Below are positions 7,825 through 16,725 of a stretch of 64,000 bases of DNA, one piece after another. The notes under the pieces were generated by a model. It was given only the letters and a program-made list of their open reading frames with translations. It did not search any database and had not been told where the DNA came from. Source of the DNA: a candidate division KSB1 bacterium (GTDB lineage: Bacteria > Zhuqueibacterota > Zhuqueibacteria > JANLFK01 > Oleimicrobiaceae); assembly GCA_024655945.1 (NCBI GenBank), contig JANLFK010000003.1, positions 62,001 through 126,000 of the forward strand. Reading direction: 5' to 3'. Position 1 is the first letter of the stretch. The number at the start of each line of letters is the position of its first letter. The position numbers and the translations under genes were made by a program.

Positions 7825-9168
7825 ATGAGACTGCTCTGGGTGATCACGATCCTCTTGCTGCAGATTGGCAGCGTACTGGCCCAGACGCTCCCCTCCGGGG
7901 ACAAGGCCATGGGCACCAAGAAGTACGACCAGTTCGAGCGGCCGGAGGTGTGCAAGAGCTGCCACGGGGATTTCTACCAGCAGTGGCGCCAGGCCATGAT
8001 GTCACAGGCCTACACCCACCACTGGGACGAAATCGAGTACTTCGACCTGGCGGTCGCCCATGCGGCGAAGGTGCCAGAACTGAAGCCGGTGGTGGATGGC
8101 TGTAACGGCTGCCACGCCCCCTTGGCCTTTCTGGCCGGCGACGTCCCGCCGCCGCGGCCTGCAGCCAACTCCCGCGCCAACGAGAGCGTGAGCTGTGACC
8201 TCTGCCACTCCATCCGTGGCTACGAGGGCCAGATACCACACAACTTCAGCTACATCTCCTCGCCCGGTCGGGTCAAATATGGCCGCAAGCCGGGACGCAC
8301 CTCGCCCCACCACGAGACGCAGTATCTGCCTCTCTTTGCCCAGACAGAATTCTGCGCCAACTGCCACAACGAGCGCAATCCCTACGGCGTCTGGGTCAAG
8401 TCCACGCAAATGGAGTGGAAAGAAGGGCCTTACAGCAAGGAAGGCGTCACCTGCATGCGGTGCCACATGCCCAAGGCGCTGGGCCGCAACGCGACCATGG
8501 CAGAGGAAGACACCATTGCGCTGCACCTCTTCCACGGGGCACATGACCCAGGCAAGTTGGCGAGCTCCATCGAGTTGCGCATGCACCCAGAGGAGCGCGA
8601 GGTTGAGCGCGGTGGCACAGTGGTCATCCATGTGCAATTGTTCAGCGCCAAGCCCGGCCACAAGTTTCCCACCGGCTCGGTGGAGGACCGCATCGCCTGG
8701 TTGCACGTGACCGCCGTGGACGCCGCCGGCAAGGAATACCACTTGCCCGTTGACCGCAAGGGGTTCGCCGGCGAGGAGTACACCATCGCCTCCGATGAGC
8801 TCGCCTATCAGGACATGGGCCTGCCCAAAGGCGACCCCACTTTCCCGGGTGTGCCCCGCGACGGCGTGCCGCTCGGCGATCGCATCTTTCGCATGCCGTA
8901 CTTCGACCCTCAGGGGCGCATGACCATCATGCAATGGAACACCAAGTCGTTAGGGGTTGACTACCGCATCGGGCCGCGCGAGACCAAGACGGAGACCTTC
9001 ACCTGGCACCTCCCCGATGAAGTGGCCGTGGGCAAAGTGGTCTTCAAGGCACAGCTCAACTACCAGAAGCTGGTCAAGCCAGTGGCCGACTATTTGGGCG
9101 TGCCGCCTGAGGAGAGCGAGATCATCCCCATCAACTCGGCAACCACCTGGATCGAGGTCTACGAGTGA
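7825..9168 (+). CDS. exported pentaheme cytochrome c (cytochrome c-554-like)
   Basis: A 447-aa periplasmic or exported c-type cytochrome. A signal peptide (residues 1-19, ending SVLAQ) is followed by five CXXCH heme-binding motifs at 43-47, 93-97, 124-128, 177-181 and 210-214. The C-terminal half (about 230-447) lacks hemes and is beta-rich. The layout resembles cytochrome c-554/c3-like proteins used in multiheme electron transfer. ATG 7825 is chosen because it begins the signal peptide and follows GGGAGA; the open frame extends upstream to 7729 without support. Downstream genes encode a heme-bearing outer-membrane-like protein and the cytochrome c synthase. Electron partner unknown. Confidence 0.88.
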   Translation: MRLLWVITILLLQIGSVLAQTLPSGDKAMGTKKYDQFERPEVCKSCHGDFYQQWRQAMMSQAYTHHWDEIEYFDLAVAHAAKVPELKPVVDGCNGCHAPLAFLAGDVPPPRPAANSRANESVSCDLCHSIRGYEGQIPHNFSYISSPGRVKYGRKPGRTSPHHETQYLPLFAQTEFCANCHNERNPYGVWVKSTQMEWKEGPYSKEGVTCMRCHMPKALGRNATMAEEDTIALHLFHGAHDPGKLASSIELRMHPEEREVERGGTVVIHVQLFSAKPGHKFPTGSVEDRIAWLHVTAVDAAGKEYHLPVDRKGFAGEEYTIASDELAYQDMGLPKGDPTFPGVPRDGVPLGDRIFRMPYFDPQGRMTIMQWNTKSLGVDYRIGPRETKTETFTWHLPDEVAVGKVVFKAQLNYQKLVKPVADYLGVPPEESEIIPINSATTWIEVYE

Positions 9169-9218
9169 GGGCGACCGTGAAAGCCGCCAGTAGCTTTGTG
9201 CCTTTCCAAGGAGGTGAG

Positions 9219-10388
9219 ATGAAAACGGACCTTTTGGCCATTATGGTCGTGGCGCTGCTTGCCGGCACTGCGCTGCTGCCGCCCTCGGCGCAGGGCATTC
9301 CGGCATTTGCGCGGCGCTACAATCTCTCCTGCACCACCTGCCACTCGCCTTTCCCGCACACCAAGCCGTACGGCGACGACTTTGCCGGGCAAGGGTTCAT
9401 CATCAAGGAGAATGAGAAGGAACGGGACTATGTGACCGCAGGGGATCCGCTGCTCTGGGTGAACAAGACCTTCCCGGTGGCCGTCCGCTTTGACGCCTTC
9501 GCCGTAGCCGAGCAGGACTGGCCCGTGCGCAGTGACCTGCAGGTCCCTTATGGCCTCAAGCTGCTCTCCGGAGGCGCGCTGTACAAAAACATCGGCTACT
9601 ACTTCTACTTTTTCATGTCCGAGGCCGGAGAGATTGCCGGAATAGAGGACGCCTACCTCCACTTTGACAACGTGTTCGGCACAGGCCTCGATGTGTTAGT
9701 GGGGCAGTTCCAGAAATGCGACCCGCTCATGAAGCGCGAGTTGCGCCTGACCTACGAGGACTATCAGGTCTTCAAGTTCCGGCCGGGCGGTTCGGTCACC
9801 GATTTGACCTACGATCGAGGCATCATGCTCTCCTACGGCATAGAAGAAACCGGGACTGACCTGGTGGCAAGCATCACCAACGGCAATGGCATCGGCCCGG
9901 AGCAACGCCCGACTGGTTCGCTGGACGACGACAAGTACCGCCACTTCGGGCTCACGCTTCACCAGAGCATCGGCGAGCAACTCACCCTGGGCGGCTTTTT
10001 CTATCGCGCTAAGGAACAGTCAGGAACAAGCAGCACAAACACCATCACCTACTTCGGCCCGGACCTGAACCTGCAGGCGGGCCCGGTGGAGCTGCATGTG
10101 CAGTACCTTGAGCGCCGCGACACCAATCCGTTCTTCGCGCAACAGGAGGAACGGCGCACCATGCGCGGCGGCGTGGCACTGCTGACCTATTCCCCCAAGT
10201 TAGATCGCTCGCGATGGTACCTGACCGCGCTCTACAACCACGTCGACTCGCCCTTGGAACGATACCGCTCAGCCACGCTGAGCGGCACTTACCTGCTCGC
10301 CCGCAACCTGCGCTTGCTGGCAGAGTATGACCGCCTGTTGGAGGACAGGCGAAATCGCTTCGTGCTGGGCCTGGTCACGGCCTTCTGA
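9219..10388 (+). CDS. monoheme cytochrome fused to a predicted outer-membrane beta-barrel
   Basis: A 389-aa exported protein. A signal peptide ends near residue 25 and is followed at once by one heme motif (CTTCH), then about 330 residues of alternating amphipathic strands with conserved aromatic and charged turns, ending in LVTAF, a terminal aromatic residue typical of BamA-recognised barrels. The sequence looks porin-like. AAGGAGGTGA at 9208-9217 fixes ATG 9219; an open frame back to 9165 is ignored. It follows the pentaheme cytochrome by 50 nt. I infer that the heme plugs or approaches a barrel and that the pair moves electrons across or to the outer membrane. No named family is claimed. 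Confidence 0.75.
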   Translation: MKTDLLAIMVVALLAGTALLPPSAQGIPAFARRYNLSCTTCHSPFPHTKPYGDDFAGQGFIIKENEKERDYVTAGDPLLWVNKTFPVAVRFDAFAVAEQDWPVRSDLQVPYGLKLLSGGALYKNIGYYFYFFMSEAGEIAGIEDAYLHFDNVFGTGLDVLVGQFQKCDPLMKRELRLTYEDYQVFKFRPGGSVTDLTYDRGIMLSYGIEETGTDLVASITNGNGIGPEQRPTGSLDDDKYRHFGLTLHQSIGEQLTLGGFFYRAKEQSGTSSTNTITYFGPDLNLQAGPVELHVQYLERRDTNPFFAQQEERRTMRGGVALLTYSPKLDRSRWYLTALYNHVDSPLERYRSATLSGTYLLARNLRLLAEYDRLLEDRRNRFVLGLVTAF

Positions 10389-10474
10389 AGCATGAAGAGC
10401 CACATGCACGTCAGTCGTGTGCCGGGGCCAGGGCCCTCGCTGCGCGGTAATGACCTCAGGCCCGGCCACGAGCC

Positions 10475-13400
10475 ATGAGATCCGGTCTGCACAGACTCCT
10501 CCGTGTGGTGACCTCGGTGGTCGCCATGTCAGCCGTCGCCGTGGTAGTGGCCGTGGCGTGTGGCGTGGCGACCTTCATTGAGAACTCCTGGGGGCACCAG
10601 GCGGCCCGCGCAGAGGTCTACGAAACCTGGTGGTTCACCCTCCTGCTGGCCATCCTCGCGCTTTCTGCGCTAGCGAACTTTATGAAGCGCCATTGGTGGC
10701 GCCCGGACAAGGTTCCCGCAGGTCTCATTCACACGGGCGTGGTGGTGATTCTGGTTGGCGCGGCGCTCACCAGGCACTTTGGGCGCGAAGAGTTTGTCCA
10801 CATCCGCGAGGGGGAGAGCACCGCGCAGGTCATGTCGGACCGCGCCTACCTTACCGTGTCAGTGGCCGAGGGCGACCGCGCGGTAACCAGATCTGTCCCG
10901 GCCTTCTTCTCTCCGCGCAGAAAGCCACGCCTCTCCGTGCGGGTGAAGCTTGGGCACGCGGAGTTGACCGCCCGCGCACTTTGCTTCATGGCGGAGGCTG
11001 TGCCGAGCATCGAGGCCGACCCCACAGGAGGGCCGGCTGTGCTCTTGACTGCCGTCGACGGCGAACGCAGGCGCATCCTCGCCTTGCGACCTGGCGACGT
11101 CGTGCCACTGGAACACGCCATAGTGACGTGCGGCACTGTGGTGACAGACACCCTGCCGGTCTTCCGCCTCGCTGCCCACGGTGACTCGCTGACTTTTTGC
11201 GCCACCCAGCCGGTCACCAGGGCGGGCATGCGCCAGACCGAGGTGGTGGCACTGGCCGCCCACGCCGAGCACCCCGTGCACCCGTTGCACCTCTACACGG
11301 TGGGCCAGCTGAAGCTTGCCTTGCGCTCCTATCTGCCCCATGCGCGCCTGGCTGCTGTTCCGGCCAAAGAGGTAACACCGGCGGTGGATGAGCAGGATGT
11401 CACCCAGGCCCTGGAAGTGGAAGTGGCTGCCGCTGGCGAGCGCCGCGTGGTGACCCTGTTCGGGGGCGCCGGTACGGCCGCGGACACCCAAACGGTGCAC
11501 CTGGCCGGCCTGACGGTTGCTCTCTCTTTCGGCTCAGCCTCCTGGCCGATGCCTTTCGCGTTGCGCCTGACGGATTTTCTCATCGAGCGCTACCCCGGGT
11601 CTGATCGGCCTTCCATGTTCATCAGCAAAGTGGTGGTGGTGGACAACGAGCGGGGCACCGCAAGGCCGGCGGAAGTGTTCATGAACCACCCGCTGCGCTA
11701 TCGCGGCTACCGTTTCTACCAAGCCTCCTATGATGACGATGAGCGGGGCACCGTGCTCAATGCGACGGTTGATCCAGGCGTTCCAGTCGTGTACGCGGGC
11801 TTTGTGCTGCTCGGAGGTGGGCTTTTGGCATGGCTGCTGTGGCCTGTGGCGCGGCGTCGAAAAGCGGCTTTTCCGCCTCAGCTCGCCGGGAACAGCGGCG
11901 TGTCAATTGTCCTTCTGATCTGCCTGTGCATCTTGCTGCCCGCGAGGCGACCGCAAGCGCCAGAGGCTGGCAAAGCGGCACATCTGCGCGCTTTCGCTCG
12001 GCTGCCGGTGCTGGATGTGGACGGCCGTTGCAAGCCCATGGACACCTTTGCGCGCGAGATTGTGCGCAAGGTCAGCCTCGAAAGCAAGGCGCAGGGCCTG
12101 CCCGCCACGGAGGTCCTGTTGGGCATGATGGCCCGTCCTGAGCAGTGGCGCCATGTGCCGATGATTTATGTGGAGGATGAGGACGTTCGACGCACCCTCG
12201 GCCTGCCAGCCACCCAGCGGCACGCGCGCTTTGTGGACTTTTTCGACCGGGACGGGCGCTACCGCCTGACAAGCGAGCTGCAGGCAGTCCACCACAAGTC
12301 GCCGGCGGAGCATACCCGGCACGACCGCGAACTGCTGAAGGTAGACGAGCGGGCCAGCATCTGCTACATGGCCTTGCGGGGACTGCTGCCGCGGCTCTTT
12401 CCGCATGCAGATCAGCCGGCGCGCTGGCTCTCCTACGCTCAAGCGCAGCAAGAGCTCAGCGCAGAAAAGGCAGGCGAGGTGCGGACAATCTATCAGGCCT
12501 ATCTCCAAGCCGCGCGCCAGGCGGCGCAGGACGGTTCCTGGCCACAGGCAGACCAGGCCCTGCAGCGCATTGTGGACTACCAGCGACGCCATGCGCCCGG
12601 GCTCATCCCCGCAGCCGGACGCTTGGGGGCGGAGGTCTTGTTCAACCGTGTGCAACCGTTCCAGCGCCTGCTTTTCATCTACTTGGGGACGGGCTTGGTC
12701 CTGCTGCTTGTGACCACTGTGGCAACTGTGCGCCCAGGGCTATTCGGGCGCGGCTTCTTTGTCGGCGCGCGCCTGCTTCTGCTTGTGTTCTTTCTGGGCC
12801 ACAGCGCCGGACTGGCCTTGCGCTGGTACGTATCCGGCCACGCACCGTGGAGCAACGGCTACGAGACCACCGTCTACATCTCCTGGACTGCGGCCCTGGC
12901 AGGCTTGCTCCTGTCGCGGAGGAGTTTGTGGCTGCCTGCGGCCACCTCTCTGTTGGCGGCCGCTGCGCTGTTTGTGGCCCATCTCAGCGGCATGGACCCG
13001 CAGATTACGCCCCTGGTGCCGGTGCTCAAGTCCAGGTGGCTGGTGATCCACGTTTCCACAGTCACCGCCAGCTACGGGTTTCTCGGCCTCGCGGCGGCCC
13101 TCGCCCTGTTAGGGCTCGCCCTGCGCGCCTTTTCCCCGGGCAAGGCTGTGGCCCACTTTGGCAACGCCATTGCTGAGCTGAGCGTCGACACCATGCGCCT
13201 GCTCAAGGTGGGCTTTGTACTTCTTGTGTTAGGGACGATGTTTGGCTCTGTGTGGGCCAATGCCAGCTGGGGCCGCTACTGGGGGTGGGATCCCAAGGAG
13301 ACCTGGACTCTGATCACCATCCTCACCTACGCGGTAGTCATCCACTTGCGCCAAGGGCGGCGGCTTGCAGGGCGGGTGCTGTTTTCTGTCGCTGCGGTGC

Positions 13401-13582
13401 TGGCCTTCGGCTCAGTGCTGATGACCTATTTCGGCGTGAACTACTACTTGACCGGTCTGCACTCCTACGCGCAGGGCGAGCCCTCCTCCTGGCCACCGGC
13501 AGTCTACATCGTCCTTGGCGGGGTGGGGGCACTCATCGTCGCAGCCTCGCTGCGGGAGATGGTCTCGCGGGCGAAGAGCTGA
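10475..13582 (+). CDS. ccsBA: fused cytochrome c biogenesis protein ResB-CcsA (system II)
   Basis: A 1035-aa membrane protein joining ResB/CcsB (about residues 1-480) to CcsA (about 700-1030), the system II synthase that carries heme across the membrane and attaches it to CXXCH cysteines. ResB features are early transmembrane helices and a large periplasmic domain. CcsA is shown by the tryptophan-rich WGRYWGWDPKETW motif near residue 940 and flanking helices with His (HLSGMD, VIHVST). It follows two heme protein genes, consistent with their maturation. The fused form is known in epsilonproteobacteria and Bacteroidota. The start ATG lies 86 nt after the barrel gene. Confidence 0.92.
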   Translation: MRSGLHRLLRVVTSVVAMSAVAVVVAVACGVATFIENSWGHQAARAEVYETWWFTLLLAILALSALANFMKRHWWRPDKVPAGLIHTGVVVILVGAALTRHFGREEFVHIREGESTAQVMSDRAYLTVSVAEGDRAVTRSVPAFFSPRRKPRLSVRVKLGHAELTARALCFMAEAVPSIEADPTGGPAVLLTAVDGERRRILALRPGDVVPLEHAIVTCGTVVTDTLPVFRLAAHGDSLTFCATQPVTRAGMRQTEVVALAAHAEHPVHPLHLYTVGQLKLALRSYLPHARLAAVPAKEVTPAVDEQDVTQALEVEVAAAGERRVVTLFGGAGTAADTQTVHLAGLTVALSFGSASWPMPFALRLTDFLIERYPGSDRPSMFISKVVVVDNERGTARPAEVFMNHPLRYRGYRFYQASYDDDERGTVLNATVDPGVPVVYAGFVLLGGGLLAWLLWPVARRRKAAFPPQLAGNSGVSIVLLICLCILLPARRPQAPEAGKAAHLRAFARLPVLDVDGRCKPMDTFAREIVRKVSLESKAQGLPATEVLLGMMARPEQWRHVPMIYVEDEDVRRTLGLPATQRHARFVDFFDRDGRYRLTSELQAVHHKSPAEHTRHDRELLKVDERASICYMALRGLLPRLFPHADQPARWLSYAQAQQELSAEKAGEVRTIYQAYLQAARQAAQDGSWPQADQALQRIVDYQRRHAPGLIPAAGRLGAEVLFNRVQPFQRLLFIYLGTGLVLLLVTTVATVRPGLFGRGFFVGARLLLLVFFLGHSAGLALRWYVSGHAPWSNGYETTVYISWTAALAGLLLSRRSLWLPAATSLLAAAALFVAHLSGMDPQITPLVPVLKSRWLVIHVSTVTASYGFLGLAAALALLGLALRAFSPGKAVAHFGNAIAELSVDTMRLLKVGFVLLVLGTMFGSVWANASWGRYWGWDPKETWTLITILTYAVVIHLRQGRRLAGRVLFSVAAVLAFGSVLMTYFGVNYYLTGLHSYAQGEPSSWPPAVYIVLGGVGALIVAASLREMVSRAKS

Positions 13583-13856
13583 GTCCGCCTTGCCGAGCCG
13601 CACTTTGCCCCCTCTTTGCGCTACGTCACAACTCCGACCTTTGCCACTAGATGGGCTACGCTTGGGTGCAGCGACCCCGAGCCGACAGCCCCGTAGGCAC
13701 GCGCTGCTGTTCGCCAGCTCCTTTTTCAGAGTGCACTCGCAGCCCGCGGGAGCCCGCCCAGCCATGGGCACTTTGCCGCCAATGCACCTCCATTCCATCC
13801 TGGCCTGCATTGCGGCCCGCGCAACGACAAGCCTGTTACGGCAGCAGCCGGCAGCT

Positions 13857-14678
13857 CTACTCAAACAGTCCCTCGCGCAGATGAGGCGCGATGGCCTTGG
13901 CTAAGGTGTGCACCTCCCCTCTGGTCAAGTGGCGCCATTGGCCCGGCTTGAGCTCGCCGAGGCGGAGAGGCCCCAACGCCACGCGCACCAGGCGCTGCAC
14001 CTCCAGGCCCAGCGCACTGAGCAGACGGCGGATGTGGCGGTTCTTCCCCTCGTCCAAGACAACTTCCAACTCCGTGCTGCCCCCCTGCCGGCCGATTACG
14101 CGCACCCGCCTGACTGAGAGAACCTCTTCGTGCACGGCGCGTACCCCTGCGCGCATCAGGCGGAGCTGGCCCGCCTGTACCTCCCCCTTGACCTCGACGC
14201 GGTAGGTGCGCCAGACTGCAGAGGCTGGGTCCAAGAGACCAGCGGCCCAGGCATGGTCATTAGTGAAGAGCAAAAGCCCCTCGCTCTCCTTGTCCAGCCG
14301 GCCAACCGGCGAGACGAACGGTAGCTTCGCCCCGGCCAGGCAATCGTACACAGTGCCGCGTTGACGTTCGTCCGCAGCAGTGGTCACAAGGCCTCTGGGC
14401 TTGTTCAGCATCAGGTAAACGCGGGGCGCCGAGGTGACCAATTGGCCGTCCACTTCGATGAGGTTGCGCTGCAGGAGCACGGGCGCTTCCGGGTCGCGTT
14501 TGACCTTGCCATCCACCCGCACGCGACCTTCGGCTATCAAAGTCCGGGCGACGCTCCGCGAGCAGTAGCCAAGTTTGGACAGGGCGCGGGCCAGACCCAC
14601 GCGCGCCTGTTTCTTCCGCCCGTCGGATGCGGCCGCTCTGGCTGCTCTGGATTTCGTCCTGCCCATGTCGCGGTGCAT
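13857..14678 (-). CDS. RsuA/RluB-family rRNA pseudouridine synthase
   Basis: Pseudouridine synthase of 273 aa. After a basic N-terminus comes an S4 RNA-binding domain (about 27-85, with LSKLGYCSRSVARTLI and VRVDGKV) and the catalytic domain with the RsuA-type motif VGRLDKESEGLLLFTND carrying the catalytic Asp. RluB/RsuA homologues modify 23S or 16S rRNA; RluB-like is favoured by length. GAGGG lies 5 nt before ATG 14678; a second ATG at 14666 is also possible. The gene is convergent with ccsBA, leaving 274 bp (13583-13856) in which I see no clear terminator. Confidence 0.9.
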   Translation of the reverse strand: MHRDMGRTKSRAARAAASDGRKKQARVGLARALSKLGYCSRSVARTLIAEGRVRVDGKVKRDPEAPVLLQRNLIEVDGQLVTSAPRVYLMLNKPRGLVTTAADERQRGTVYDCLAGAKLPFVSPVGRLDKESEGLLLFTNDHAWAAGLLDPASAVWRTYRVEVKGEVQAGQLRLMRAGVRAVHEEVLSVRRVRVIGRQGGSTELEVVLDEGKNRHIRRLLSALGLEVQRLVRVALGPLRLGELKPGQWRHLTRGEVHTLAKAIAPHLREGLFE

Positions 14679-14699
14679 CGCGCCCTCGGCTAATCTGCT

Positions 14700-15314
14700 T
14701 CAGGCCGCCCCGTGGCGCTGTGCAGGCAAGAATGCAAAGTAGCCCTTGCGCAGGAGCTCGGGGAACATGACCTGGGCAATGCGGGCCACGTTGCGCGCAT
14801 CGTGCAGGCCGCGATGTGGTGTGCCGACGAACGACATTCCCAAGAGCGTGAGGGCCTTGTTCAACCCCACGCGCTTGTGCTGCCGCCACTCGGCAAAGGC
14901 CCTCTTCAGGTCAACATGCTGGGAAAGCGCTTCTGGAAAGGGGACGCCGTGCCGCCGACAATCGATGCGCAGCTGCGTACGATCGAAGGTGCCCCATGAG
15001 CAAAAGAGCACGGGATCCGGACCAAGCCATTCCACAAGTTGCGCCAGGGCCACCGTGAAGAGCGGGGCTTCATCCACCTGGCGCTGGTGGATGTGGGTCA
15101 GGCGCCGACAGAAGTCACTGAGCTCCGGGTTCTCCACCGGCCGCACGAAGGTGGCAAACTCATCGTAAGGCCGCAACGTCTCGCCGTCCATGCGCACCGC
15201 ACCGATCTCGATGGTCTCCTTGTGCTCGCGGGGGGTACGTTCCTGCCAGCAGGTGGCCTCCAGGTCGATGATCACATAGTCCGTCGCCCGATAGTCGACA
15301 CCAAACAGTCGCAT
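14700..15314 (-). CDS. DnaQ-like 3'-5' exonuclease
   Basis: A 204-aa DEDDh exonuclease of the ERI-1/KapD-like type. ExoI is YVIIDLEATCW (Asp and Glu metal ligands), ExoII is SWGTFDRTQL, and ExoIII is HRGLHDARNVARI with the His and final Asp. ATG 15314 is chosen because the protein then starts shortly before ExoI; the open frame continues upstream to 15371. It sits 22 nt upstream of the pseudouridine synthase gene, so a role in RNA processing or turnover is likely but unproven. Confidence 0.87.
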   Translation of the reverse strand: MRLFGVDYRATDYVIIDLEATCWQERTPREHKETIEIGAVRMDGETLRPYDEFATFVRPVENPELSDFCRRLTHIHQRQVDEAPLFTVALAQLVEWLGPDPVLFCSWGTFDRTQLRIDCRRHGVPFPEALSQHVDLKRAFAEWRQHKRVGLNKALTLLGMSFVGTPHRGLHDARNVARIAQVMFPELLRKGYFAFLPAQRHGAA

Positions 15315-15423
15315 CCTTGGACTTTCCTCACGTCCTGGCCAAATGCCGAGGCTGTGGGGCGCGCGTGACATACCTCGCTCGGCTGTGTCCTCGCGCCCAG
15401 GCCGAAGTGCCGGCCCTTGTGAC

Positions 15424-15936
15424 CTACCGCCTGCCTGAAGCCGCCTGCATGGCGCGCACGATCACTTCCGGCTGCTGTGAGCCGATGAGCAGCCGTTTGC
15501 CGCTCGTGAACTCCAGTTGCACGCCGCGATTGCCGCTCACATTGTAGGCCATCCCGTTCCGCCCATAGCGGATGCCCCAACCGCCGTAATCCAGAATAGG
15601 ACGATAGGTGCAAGCTGCCCAACGCGCCAGCTGGGAATATGGCAGGCGTTTGAACTTGAGATGAAAAGGTACAAAGCGAACGTACAGCCCATCGGCTCGG
15701 ACTTCGGTAATCAGCCTTGTCCACCAAAAGAACGCCACCAGCCCCACGCCGAAGACAAGCCAGAGGATGAGCACAACCACATCCGGCGCGGGGTGACCCC
15801 CCGCGCGGATGCCCATGACCACTTGGACCAGCAACACGTACCAGCGCCAGCCGGCCAGGAGCAGCACTATGGCCCAGAGCCAGGGCTGGCGGAAGTGCTG
15901 GACTTCTCTGACCAGTGGTGTCCCATGCGTCTCCAC
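15424..15936 (-). CDS. two-helix membrane protein with a bacterial PH-like domain
   Basis: A 170-aa protein with two transmembrane helices (about residues 17-36 and 51-70) followed by a cytoplasmic beta-rich segment resembling bacterial PH-type domains (EVRADGLYVRF, LEFTSGKRLLIG). GTG 15936 is chosen for its spacing from GGGAGG; a TTG at 15957 is the longer alternative. I recall similar proteins under DUF6141 but am not certain. Function unknown. Confidence 0.65.
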   Translation of the reverse strand: METHGTPLVREVQHFRQPWLWAIVLLLAGWRWYVLLVQVVMGIRAGGHPAPDVVVLILWLVFGVGLVAFFWWTRLITEVRADGLYVRFVPFHLKFKRLPYSQLARWAACTYRPILDYGGWGIRYGRNGMAYNVSGNRGVQLEFTSGKRLLIGSQQPEVIVRAMQAASGRR

Positions 15937-15960
15937 GTGGCTATTCCTCCCGTGCAAGGT

Positions 15961-16725
15961 CTATTCGTTTTCGGCGTAGCTGCTCAGCATTGCCTGGAAC
16001 TCGGCGATGCGCTTTGCCACCTCGAACACCGGCGCCGTCCACACTGCCTTGTCGCGACGGCGCAGGTAACCCAGCAACATGCGAAAGTTGTAGCTGCCGA
16101 CCGTGAGCCTCTCTCCGTCCATTTCATGAAAGACCAGGATGACCCACTGCCCGCGCGCGGTGAGTTCTTCCACCAAGCCAATCATCTCAAAGCCGCTCAT
16201 CCTCTCGACGCTCAATCCCCACGCGCACGCCAAGTCCACGAGGGCAGGCGAGTTGCCGAATCCGTACTGGCCCACCGTGCGTCCCGCCAGAAAGTGGCGC
16301 GCCACCACCGGCACATAGCTCTGACGCTTTTTGCCCCTTCCCACAAAGGTACAGGAACACGGATATGCAAAAGTCCAATACCTCTGATGCGGGGCAATCG
16401 TCTGCAGGCGGGCTTGTGCGGCTTTGATGTCTGTCTCAATTTCCTCAAGGCTCATGGACTCGAGCGCCCTGGGCAGGGAGCCCACGTTGCACGCACATGG
16501 GTGCGACAGCGTGTGGTTGCCAATCTCGTGACCTCTTCTTGCCACCTCCCGCCACGGCGCGCAGCGCGCTTCCCAGTCCTCCCCATGGGGGTTGAGGTAG
16601 AAGGTGCCACGCAAGGCGAATTGCTCCAGAATGGGCACCGCTTTCTCAAGTTGGTCAGCGGTGCCGTCGTCAAAGGTCAACGATACCGCGCCCTGGTACG
16701 GCGCCCAGAATTCCTCAATCTCCAT
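15961..16725 (-). CDS. polysaccharide deacetylase family protein (CE4)
   Basis: A 254-aa NodB-homology protein. Motif 1 is LTFDDGT (residues about 15-21) and motif 2 is HEIGNHTLSHP, which supplies the metal-binding His pair. There is no signal peptide, so the substrate is probably a cytoplasmic or lipid-linked sugar. GGAGG precedes ATG 16725, which overlaps the end of the upstream aminotransferase gene by 11 nt, so the two are probably co-translated. Together they suggest modification of an amino or N-acetylated sugar. Confidence 0.88.
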   Translation of the reverse strand: MEIEEFWAPYQGAVSLTFDDGTADQLEKAVPILEQFALRGTFYLNPHGEDWEARCAPWREVARRGHEIGNHTLSHPCACNVGSLPRALESMSLEEIETDIKAAQARLQTIAPHQRYWTFAYPCSCTFVGRGKKRQSYVPVVARHFLAGRTVGQYGFGNSPALVDLACAWGLSVERMSGFEMIGLVEELTARGQWVILVFHEMDGERLTVGSYNFRMLLGYLRRRDKAVWTAPVFEVAKRIAEFQAMLSSYAENE

